Below, piece after piece: positions 57,628 through 64,000 of a DNA stretch of 64,000 nt. The stretch comes from Pedobacter zeaxanthinifaciens. Its GTDB lineage: Bacteria; Bacteroidota; Bacteroidia; Sphingobacteriales; Sphingobacteriaceae. The stretch is taken from positions 121,826 through 185,825 of the forward strand of contig NZ_QMHP01000004.1 in assembly GCF_003313335.1 (NCBI RefSeq), in the 5' to 3' direction. The translations under genes were made by a program, and so were the position numbers. Under the pieces are notes generated by a model. It ran no database searches. It worked only from the letters and a program-made list of their open reading frames with translations, and was not told the origin of the DNA. Numbering within the stretch: position 1 is the stretch's first letter; every line of letters begins with the position of its first letter.

Positions 57628-59421
57628 ATGGAAACAACAGACAAAAAAGCTATCAAAGGCGGAGAATTCTTAATTAAGGAAACCTCCTATCACGATGTAT
57701 TTATTCCGGAAGAATTTGATGAAGAGCAGCAAATGATTGCGCAAACTTGTCGCGATTTTTTAGCAGCTGAAGTTTATCCTAATTTAGAAAAACTAGATAG
57801 CCACGAAGACCCGGAGCTAATGCCTAACCTTTTAACCAAAGCTGGAGAATTGGGGATATTAGGTGTTTCTGTTCCAGAGGAGTACGGTGGCTTCGGTAAA
57901 AACTTCAACACCTCAATGCTAGTGGCCGATGTAGTTGGAGCGGGGCATTCGTTTGCAGTGGCTTTATCAGCACATACTGGTATTGGAACGTTGCCAATTT
58001 TATACTACGGTAACGAAGAACAAAAAGCAAAGTACATCCCAAAATTAGGTACAGGTGAATGGAAAGCGGCATATTGCTTAACCGAACCAAATTCAGGCTC
58101 TGATGCCAACTCAGGCAAAACTAAAGCTAAGTTGAGCGAGGATGGTAAGCACTACATCATCAACGGGCAAAAAATGTGGATTACCAATGGTGGATTTGCA
58201 GATATCTTTATCGTTTTTGCAAAGATTGATGATGATGAAAACCTAACTGCATTTATTGTAGAACGCGATTTTGGTGGTATTACTATGAACCCAGAAGAGC
58301 ATAAAATGGGAATCAAGGGTTCGTCAACACGTCAAATATTCTTCAACGACTGCCTAGTTCCGGTTGAAAACATGCTTAGCGATCGTCAGAACGGGTTTAA
58401 AATTGCAGTTAACATTCTGAATATTGGTCGTATCAAGCTTTCTGCGGCAGCAATTGGTGCATCTAAAGCAACCATTAACACCGCGGTAAATTATGCTAAC
58501 GAACGTCAGCAGTTTGGTAGGTCAATCTCAAAATATGGTGCTATACGTTACAAAATAGCAGAAATGGCATCAAAAGTTTATGCAGTTGATGCGGCTAACT
58601 ACCGTGCTGGGCAAAACATTGACGATACTTACGATGCACTAGTTGCCGATGGAATGGAGCCTGCAAAAGCAAAGCTAAAATCCGTTGAGCAGTTTGCAGT
58701 AGAGTGCGCTATTTTGAAAGTTTGGGGTTCAGAAGCGTTAGACTATGTAGTTGACGAAGGCGTGCAAATTTATGGCGGCATGGGCTTTAGTGCAGATGCA
58801 CCAATGGACAGGGCCTATCGCGATGCTCGTATCAACCGTATTTTTGAGGGTACAAATGAAATTAACCGCTTGCTAACGGTGGATATGATGTTGAAACGTG
58901 CCATGAAAGGAGAACTAGACTTAATGACACCAGCTACAGCAGTAGCAAATGAATTGATGTCTATTCCAGATTTTGGTGAAGAAGACGATACCCTATTTGC
59001 TGCGGAGAAAAAAATATTACAAAATCTTAAAAAGGCAACGCTGATGGTTGCGGGTGCAGCAGTTCAGAAATTGATGATGAGCTTAAGCAAAGAGCAAGAG
59101 ATTTTGATGAATATTGCCGATATGGCAAGTTATGTATACGTTGCCGAATCAGCTTTGTTGCGTACTGAAAAGTTGGTGAGCATGAGGGGAGAAGAGGCCT
59201 GCAAAGGCCAATTAGATTTGACACGCATTTATTTTGTGGAAGCAGTAGATGGTGTGGCAAAGGCAGGTAAAGAGGCGCTTTGGGCTTTTGGTGAGGGAGA
59301 TGAATTACGCATGATGCTGGTGGGATTACGCAGGTTTACGAAAATGGAACCTTTCAATGTAAAGCAAGCCCGTCAGAACGTGGCAGCACAAATTATTGAC
59401 GCTAATAAATATATATTCTAG
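57628..59421 (+). CDS. fadE: Acyl-CoA dehydrogenase, FadE-type
   Basis: I start at ATG 57628 (M-E-T-T-D-K-K), giving 597 residues, close to Bacillus FadE; the longer frame from 57550 begins in non-coding spacer. N-terminal, middle and C-terminal acyl-CoA dehydrogenase domains are present: C-L-T-E-P-N-S-G-S-D, M-W-I-T-N-G, Q-F-G-R-S-I and I-F-E-G-T-N-E-I-N-R with the catalytic Glu region. An extra C-terminal domain of about 150 residues follows, as in the long FadE group. It catalyses the first, FAD-dependent step of beta-oxidation. Confidence 0.95.
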   Translation: METTDKKAIKGGEFLIKETSYHDVFIPEEFDEEQQMIAQTCRDFLAAEVYPNLEKLDSHEDPELMPNLLTKAGELGILGVSVPEEYGGFGKNFNTSMLVADVVGAGHSFAVALSAHTGIGTLPILYYGNEEQKAKYIPKLGTGEWKAAYCLTEPNSGSDANSGKTKAKLSEDGKHYIINGQKMWITNGGFADIFIVFAKIDDDENLTAFIVERDFGGITMNPEEHKMGIKGSSTRQIFFNDCLVPVENMLSDRQNGFKIAVNILNIGRIKLSAAAIGASKATINTAVNYANERQQFGRSISKYGAIRYKIAEMASKVYAVDAANYRAGQNIDDTYDALVADGMEPAKAKLKSVEQFAVECAILKVWGSEALDYVVDEGVQIYGGMGFSADAPMDRAYRDARINRIFEGTNEINRLLTVDMMLKRAMKGELDLMTPATAVANELMSIPDFGEEDDTLFAAEKKILQNLKKATLMVAGAAVQKLMMSLSKEQEILMNIADMASYVYVAESALLRTEKLVSMRGEEACKGQLDLTRIYFVEAVDGVAKAGKEALWAFGEGDELRMMLVGLRRFTKMEPFNVKQARQNVAAQIIDANKYIF

Positions 59422-59892
59422 GGGTTAGCAGCTAGGTATTAGGGAGTTAGTATTAAGGTTTGAATTGTGAATTTTCAGACTTTAGGTATTAGTGGCTAGG
59501 TATTAGGCGTTAGTGTTAAGGTTTAAGGCTTGAATAGTTATTGATTCGAGCTTTAAACCTTTTTTATTGGAAATCGGGCATAAATTGGACACTCAAGTTA
59601 GTAAAGATTTTTTTGCTAAAAATCCGAGTTCGACTATTAGTCCATTAATGATTAGTTTTTAAAACCGATACTGATCCCGAACATTCGGGACAATATGACG
59701 AAACGCCAATTTGCCGTCACCCTGAATTTATTTCAGGGTCAGCTAGCTAGGAAGTATCGTAAATCAAATAAGCAATAATCCAACTCAGGATAAACAATAA
59801 AGTTGAAAAGCATTTCGACCTAATCCCTAACCCCTAACTGTTAAATTTGGTTAAAAATTGTAGCAACGGCTTTAAAAGTTTATTTTTGCTGA
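59422..59892. other. Spacer after the fad operon
   Basis: No gene is seen in 471 bp. TAGGTATTAGG/GTTAGT-type words (59421-59530) and their reverse complement (59820-59842) bracket it. Inside are two small palindromes, TCCCGAACATTCGGGA (59675-59690) and ACCCTGAA...TTCAGGGT (59719-59739). The FKBP promoter is at its end. Confidence 0.65.
59857..59888 (+). promoter_or_regulatory. Promoter of the FKBP gene pair
   Basis: ATTG (59857-59860), a 20-base spacer and TATTTTTG (59881-59888). The -7 box is an exact match and ends four bases before the ATG at 59893, suggesting a leaderless or nearly leaderless mRNA. Confidence 0.6.
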
Positions 59893-60363
59893 ATGAAGTT
59901 AAAAACTAGGCTTTTGCTGGTGCTTACAGCGGTTATTGTTGTACTGGGTTCGTGTAGTAAGGATAAATTCGACGAAGCAGAACAGGCGAGGTTAGATGAT
60001 GCTGCCATTGTTGATTTTGTAACCAAGAACAATATTCCGGCAATTAGGCACACTTCGGGTTTATATTATCAAATTATTACCCCTGGAACTGGTGCAAGCG
60101 TTACTTCAGCATCAACAGTTGGTGTAAGCTATACGGGTAAATTGCTCGATGGCACACAATTCGATAAGTCTACATCCACAGTTACTTTTCCCTTAACAGG
60201 CGTAATAGAAGGGTGGACTATCGGCGTTCCTTTGATCAAGGTTGGTGGCCGTATTAGGCTTATTATTCCATCCAAATTGGGTTATGGAAATAATTCGCCA
60301 AGTCCATCTATTCCAAAAAATTCAGTTTTAGATTTTACTATTGATTTACTTCAAGCACAATAA
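59893..60363 (+). CDS. FKBP-type peptidyl-prolyl isomerase lipoprotein
   Basis: This 156-residue lipoprotein (lipobox G-S-C-S-K, Cys21) has one FKBP domain (about 60-155): V-G-V-S-Y-T-G-K-L-L-D-G-T-Q-F-D, V-I-E-G-W-T-I-G-V-P-L-I-K-V-G-G and I-P-S-K-L-G-Y-G. The key aromatic and Asp residues of the active site are present. It should assist folding in the periplasm or at a membrane surface. The next gene, 8 bp on, is a related two-domain protein. Confidence 0.93.
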   Translation: MKLKTRLLLVLTAVIVVLGSCSKDKFDEAEQARLDDAAIVDFVTKNNIPAIRHTSGLYYQIITPGTGASVTSASTVGVSYTGKLLDGTQFDKSTSTVTFPLTGVIEGWTIGVPLIKVGGRIRLIIPSKLGYGNNSPSPSIPKNSVLDFTIDLLQAQ

Positions 60364-60371
60364 AAATATAA

Positions 60372-61235
60372 ATGCGTAAAATAACCATATACTTAGCTGC
60401 ACTATTCGGTGCAATCATTTTTTTAAGTTCTTGTGATAAGGAATACGAAAGCGTAACAGATTTAGACAATAGAAATATTGCAGAATATAAAAGGGCTAAT
60501 AGCTCTTTGTCTTTCACTGATGTAGATGGGTATAGCTATAGTATTATTAATGCTGGCACTGGAACTGATGTAAAAAACTCCGACTCCGTATATTATTCCT
60601 ACACATTCAAATCTACAACTGGCACAGTTTATACTCAAACCAGCGATTTAATGATACCAGGGACTTTCTTGGGCTACACAGATCAATTTAATATTGGCGG
60701 TGTAACCTATGCTTTCAAGCCTGTTAGAGAGGTTTTGGCAAAGCTAAAAAGAGGAGGTAAAGCTGTTTTGTTATTGCCTTCAAGGATGGCATTTGGAAAA
60801 AATGGCTTAACTAACTTTGGTATAGGTTCCAATGAAACATTAGTAGTGGAGCTTGGAATTTACACTTACGAGAAAAGACATCAGGTTGACGCCTTTGAAA
60901 TTGGAACATTCATTACTCGTAATAACCTAACCTTTAGTACGGATGCTAATGGGATTCGCTATAACGTTTCCACAGTTGGAACAGGAGCTGATGCTATTGG
61001 CGATTTTTCTACCTTAGTAGTAAATTATACCGGACGATATTTGGATGGAACTGTATTCGATGAAGGTACTGGGGTAACATTTAGATTAGACCAATTAATT
61101 AAAGGTTGGCAGTTAATTTTACCGGGAAGGATAAAAGCTGGCGGGAAAATTAGAATTATCGTACCGTCGCACTTGGCTTACGGTGCACGACCTTTAGATT
61201 TTGATATTGAAGTTACCAGCGTAACTAACAATTAA
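60372..61235 (+). CDS. Two-domain FKBP-type lipoprotein
   Basis: The 287-residue lipoprotein (S-S-C-D-K, Cys21) appears to have two FKBP-like modules. The second (about 190-285) is well conserved: V-V-N-Y-T-G-R-Y-L-D-G-T-V-F-D-E, L-I-K-G-W-Q-L-I-L-P and I-V-P-S-H-L-A-Y-G. The first (about 60-170) keeps the frame (V-Y-Y-S-Y-T-F-K, L-A-K-L-K-R-G-G-K-A-V-L-L-L-P-S-R-M-A-F-G) but lacks the L-D-G-T-x-F-D strand, so it is probably inactive. It is co-transcribed with the preceding FKBP gene. Confidence 0.88.
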   Translation: MRKITIYLAALFGAIIFLSSCDKEYESVTDLDNRNIAEYKRANSSLSFTDVDGYSYSIINAGTGTDVKNSDSVYYSYTFKSTTGTVYTQTSDLMIPGTFLGYTDQFNIGGVTYAFKPVREVLAKLKRGGKAVLLLPSRMAFGKNGLTNFGIGSNETLVVELGIYTYEKRHQVDAFEIGTFITRNNLTFSTDANGIRYNVSTVGTGADAIGDFSTLVVNYTGRYLDGTVFDEGTGVTFRLDQLIKGWQLILPGRIKAGGKIRIIVPSHLAYGARPLDFDIEVTSVTNN

Positions 61236-61236
61236 C

Positions 61237-61264
61237 AAAAAGTCCCGAGCAATCGGGACTTTTT
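61237..61264. terminator. Bidirectional intrinsic terminator between convergent genes
   Basis: A perfect 12-bp stem (61237-61248 with 61253-61264) with a GCAA loop has A residues on one side and T residues on the other, so it serves both the FKBP genes and the photolyase gene, whose stop codon begins at 61263-61265. Confidence 0.92.
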
Positions 61265-62579
61265 ATTGAAGTGCTTTTTTGTAAGTGTCTAATGCTCGCT
61301 TTCGGGCAAAATCATGTTCTATCATTGGCATTGGTGCAATTGCCTTTTTGTATTCTGGAGCCCATTTAAAAACATATTCCATCTTTGGATCAAACTTTTT
61401 GAGCTGTAGCTCCGGATTGAAAACGCGGAAATAAGGAGCGGCATCATTGCCACTACCACATGCCCATTGCCAACCACCAATGTTACTAGCTTGCTCATAA
61501 TCCAACAGTTTTTCAGCAAAATATGCTTCGCCCCAACGCCAGTCAATCAGCAAATGTTTACATAAAAAACTAGCAACTACCATACGCACCCTATTGTGCA
61601 TAAATCCAGTTTCGTTCAATTGTCGCATGCCTGCATCTACCAAGGGGTATCCAGTTTCGCCCTTGCACCAACGTTCAAATTCTTTTTCGTTATTTTTCCA
61701 TTGTATCCGGTCGTAATCAGGTTTAAACGCTTTATTTACCGTATGTGGAAAGTGCCAAAGGATCATCATGTAAAACTCTCGCCAAGCTAATTCTGAAACC
61801 CACTTATCTGCTTTTTGCGCTAGCGCCTCTGTTACTACCTGCCTAATACTCACTGTTCCAAAGCGCAAATGCATACCGATACGTGTAGTAGCATTCTTCG
61901 CTGGATAATCTCTGTCATTTTCATAATCTTTAAGGTGTGATTTGAAATTTGAAGACGGAAATTTTACATCACTAGCCTGAAAGCCGATACTAGAAAGTGA
62001 AGGAAATGCGATAGCTTTGGTTTGGTGTAAGTTTTTGAAATACTTTTCGGTAGGATAAGATTTGAGGTAAAAAGCGTTTAGCTTTTGCGACCATTGCTTG
62101 TAATATGGCGTAAAAACGGTGTAAGGTTTGCCGTCGGCTTTTTGCACCTCATCTTTTTCGAAAATCACTTGATCTTTGAAAGTGTTAAATGAGGCATTTT
62201 CTTTTTTCAAGAGCTTGGCTATTTCCTCATCACGCTGTTTTGCATAAGGCTCATAATCATGGTTAGTAAACACTTTGCTTACTTGGTATTCTTTCAATAC
62301 CTCTTTCCAAGCATTTTCAGGGGTGTCGTGTTTAATTAAAATAGACGAACCTAGTTTAATCAATTGCTCATTTATTTCGTTGAGCTGCTGATAAATAAAA
62401 TCAACCCTTGCATCTTTTTTATCAGTCAATTTATCAAGAATTTCCTTGTCAAAAATGAAGAGCAACAGTACGGGTTCTTCAGCTTTTAAAGCATGATAAA
62501 GTGCGGCGTTATCGGCTAATCTTAAATCTCTTCTCAGCCAACAAATGTTAATAGGAGATTCACTATTTTTTGTGCTCAT
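61263..62579 (-). CDS. Deoxyribodipyrimidine photolyase / cryptochrome family
   Basis: A 438-residue flavoprotein with an N-terminal photolyase antenna domain (I-C-W-L-R-R-D-L-R-L-A-D-N-A-A-L) and a helical FAD domain. Visible are W-A-C-G-S-G-N-D-A-A-P-Y-F-R-V-F-N-P, T-G-Y-P-L-V-D-A-G-M-R-Q-L and H-N-R-V-R-M-V-V-A-S-F. The W-x-x-W-A-C-G-S-G-x-D pattern is that of class I CPD photolyases. It would repair UV dimers using blue light. It overlaps the upstream epimerase gene by 17 bp. Confidence 0.94.
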   Translation of the reverse strand: MSTKNSESPINICWLRRDLRLADNAALYHALKAEEPVLLLFIFDKEILDKLTDKKDARVDFIYQQLNEINEQLIKLGSSILIKHDTPENAWKEVLKEYQVSKVFTNHDYEPYAKQRDEEIAKLLKKENASFNTFKDQVIFEKDEVQKADGKPYTVFTPYYKQWSQKLNAFYLKSYPTEKYFKNLHQTKAIAFPSLSSIGFQASDVKFPSSNFKSHLKDYENDRDYPAKNATTRIGMHLRFGTVSIRQVVTEALAQKADKWVSELAWREFYMMILWHFPHTVNKAFKPDYDRIQWKNNEKEFERWCKGETGYPLVDAGMRQLNETGFMHNRVRMVVASFLCKHLLIDWRWGEAYFAEKLLDYEQASNIGGWQWACGSGNDAAPYFRVFNPELQLKKFDPKMEYVFKWAPEYKKAIAPMPMIEHDFARKRALDTYKKALQ

Positions 62580-63483
62580 ATATTGCTTCTAAGGTTTCTT
62601 TCAAATCCAAATATCTAAATTGGAAGCCAGTATTCAATATTTTTTGTGCAGAAGTATTGCTACTTAACAGCGGCAATATACTCATTTCACCAAGTATGGC
62701 TTTAAGTACAAATTTAGGCACATTAAACGGCCAAATTGGTTTGTGCAACACTTTACCAAGTACCTTAGTGAACGTTTGATTTGTAGCTGGAGATGGCGCA
62801 GAACCGTTGTATGCATCAAACATTTGATGATCTTCTACAGCTTTAATAAACATGTTCACCAAATCATCAATATGAATCCAAGGAAGCCACTGTTTGCCCG
62901 ATCCTAAGGCTGCGCCAACTAACATGTTAACTGGTTTGGCCATAGTAGGCAATGCGCCACCTTTAGCGCTTAGTACAATGCCAATTCTAATTTTAACTAC
63001 CCTAATACCCAGGGCAATGCCTTGGTCGGCCGCTTTTTCCCAAGCTACACAGCAATCTGCCAAAAAGCCCGTTCCGGGCAGGCTATCTTCATCTAAAATC
63101 TCATCGGCACGATCTCCATAATAGCCAACCGCCGAGGCAGAGATATAATGTTTTACAGTAGCGTTGGCAGATTTAATTGCGTTAAATATCAATTCAGCAG
63201 ATTTTACCCTGCTATCAATAATTTGCTGCTTACGCTGGGCTGTCCAAGGCTTATCGGCTATGCCTTCGCCAGTTAAATTAATGATGGTATCTACGCCATC
63301 AAAAGCTTTTTCGTCAATGGTCTGCTGATAAACGTCCCAGTTATAAAGTTGTACGTTTTTTACCTGTTTTTGTGCCGCATTTCGAGCCAATAGACTAACC
63401 TGATAGCCCTTATTGAGCAATTGGGCAATTAGCTGTTCGCCAACCAAGCCAGTGGCGCCCGCAAGTAGAATTTTTTTCGCCAT
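62563..63483 (-). CDS. TIGR01777-family NAD-dependent epimerase-like protein
   Basis: This 306-residue extended SDR protein has the nucleotide loop L-A-G-A-T-G-L-V-G near residue 7 and the family signature I-I-N-L-T-G-E-G-I-A-D-K-P-W-T. S-A-S-A-V-G-Y-Y-G-D and the C-terminal DUF1731-like end (V-L-K-A-I-L-G-E-M) fit TIGR01777. Its reaction is unknown. It overlaps the photolyase gene by 17 bp, an arrangement that implies co-transcription. Confidence 0.92.
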   Translation of the reverse strand: MAKKILLAGATGLVGEQLIAQLLNKGYQVSLLARNAAQKQVKNVQLYNWDVYQQTIDEKAFDGVDTIINLTGEGIADKPWTAQRKQQIIDSRVKSAELIFNAIKSANATVKHYISASAVGYYGDRADEILDEDSLPGTGFLADCCVAWEKAADQGIALGIRVVKIRIGIVLSAKGGALPTMAKPVNMLVGAALGSGKQWLPWIHIDDLVNMFIKAVEDHQMFDAYNGSAPSPATNQTFTKVLGKVLHKPIWPFNVPKFVLKAILGEMSILPLLSSNTSAQKILNTGFQFRYLDLKETLEAIYEHKK

Positions 63484-63522
63484 AATTTACAAACCCTAAG
63501 ATATGGATTTGGTTTGTGACGA

Positions 63523-64000
63523 CTATTTTTTTACATAGTTTCGAAAAAAATTGACAATAGCCGGATTTGCAGATTGCGGATAGCCATGCCCACCCGAGTG
63601 GATGTACAATGCCACGTCATTACCATTCTTGCCTTCGTATTTAATGAGATTACTATCTATTTTTACCCCTTCCGTAGCACATCCGTTGATTTTAAGTACG
63701 GCATTGTAGGTTATTTTTTGCATAAACGGTTTAACCAAGGGATCATTTTCGCCCATTAAATGCAATGCTGGTTTCGGAGTAAGCTTACTAATAAGTTTGC
63801 CTGCTGCCGTAGCTGTTGGCGCAAATGCGGCAAATTCATTGGCACGAGTTGCCCAAAGCAAATAGGTAAAACCACCACCATTAGAATGTCCTGTGGCGTA
63901 AATTCGGGCATCATCTATTCGGTAAGTTTTCTTCAGGGTACTTAACATCGCATCAAAAAACTGCAAATCTCTATTGTTGTTCGTTTGGTCGTTCATCACC
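63523..64000 (-). CDS. PHB-depolymerase-family esterase, C-terminal part (runs off the window)
   Basis: The frame is open to the window edge, so only the C-terminal 158 or so residues are seen. The nucleophile elbow G-H-S-N-G-G-G (Ser about 40 residues from the edge) follows R-I-D-D-A-R-I-Y-A-T. D-P-L-V-K-P holds the probable acid, and His is in S-G-G-H-G-Y-P, the layout of LpqC/PHB-depolymerase-type esterases such as feruloyl and acetyl esterases. The N terminus, and with it any signal peptide, lies outside the window. An internal Met near the edge should not be taken as the start. Confidence 0.85.
   Translation of the reverse strand, partial: VMNDQTNNNRDLQFFDAMLSTLKKTYRIDDARIYATGHSNGGGFTYLLWATRANEFAAFAPTATAAGKLISKLTPKPALHLMGENDPLVKPFMQKITYNAVLKINGCATEGVKIDSNLIKYEGKNGNDVALYIHSGGHGYPQSANPAIVNFFRNYVKK

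Overview
The window looks like a chromosomal segment from a member of the Bacteroidota, most likely a Sphingobacteriaceae such as Pedobacter. The grounds are an AT-rich sequence, a SusC/SusD pair, lipoprotein signals ending in SCKK, many promoters of the TTTG / TAnnTTTG type, no Shine-Dalgarno sites, and the repetitive spacers typical of that family. The genus is an inference; the phylum is well supported.

Layout. 1-10205 (+) is a polysaccharide utilization locus: the end of an unidentified secreted protein, SusC, SusD, a clan GH-A glycosidase, a GH16 laminarinase-type lipoprotein and a GH3 beta-glucosidase. Together they suggest uptake and stepwise hydrolysis of a beta-1,3-glucan. It ends in an intrinsic terminator. 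10284-13322 (+) holds tatC, rpiB and an M28 peptidase. 13409-18249 (-) holds a Zn/Cd-type P1B ATPase and two tandem PqiA-like membrane proteins. 18562-18943 (-) holds two tRNA-Glu and the initiator tRNA. 19336-21693 (+) holds the ribosome-assembly GTPases Era and Der. 21694-23071 is a repeat field, followed by a GNAT acetyltransferase. 23672-29608 (-) is rsgA plus the fatty-acid and ribosome cluster yceD-rpmF-plsX-fabH-accB-accC. 29989-31920 (-) holds a sulfurtransferase and pdxA, divergent from rsmA, an S41 peptidase and a hydroxyacid dehydrogenase (32079-34990, +). 35084-37310 (+) holds OsmC, greA and HIT, interrupted by a duplicated repeat. 37299-40769 (-) holds a HigBA toxin-antitoxin pair, MazG-like, Dtd, a sugar kinase and a SirB1-type protein. 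41107-45199 (+) holds a methyltransferase, a DUF1345 protein and a BlaI/M56 sensor pair. 45200-50077 (-) holds a penicillin-acylase-type hydrolase, VIT-family and PAP2 proteins, and an outer-membrane barrel protein. 50237-51958 (+) is a DUF885 peptidase. 51969-52640 is a six-copy tandem repeat. 52972-59421 (+) is a MarR-controlled beta-oxidation operon (fadN-fadA-fadE) with a small four-helix-bundle gene inside it. 59893-61235 (+) is two FKBP-type lipoproteins. 61263-64000 (-) is a photolyase, a TIGR01777 epimerase and the end of a PHB-depolymerase-type esterase.

Most protein genes are conventional; the unusual material is between them. (1) The four-helix-bundle gene between fadN and fadA fills a cassette bounded by inverted repeats whose inner ends supply its start and stop codons. 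This recalls the ORF-bearing intervening sequences of 23S rRNA, but here it sits in a protein operon. (2) At least four intergenic elements share two short conserved cores around a variable hairpin, and an outer 4-bp stem covaries between them (CCTT/AAGG, CCGG/CCGG, CCTG/CAGG). (3) greA has a promoter followed at once by an intrinsic-terminator-like hairpin, suggesting a short leader RNA or attenuator. (4) Several genes have a -7 box ending 4-5 nt before the start codon, implying leaderless or nearly leaderless mRNAs. All of this is from reading the sequence; no searches or folding programs were run.
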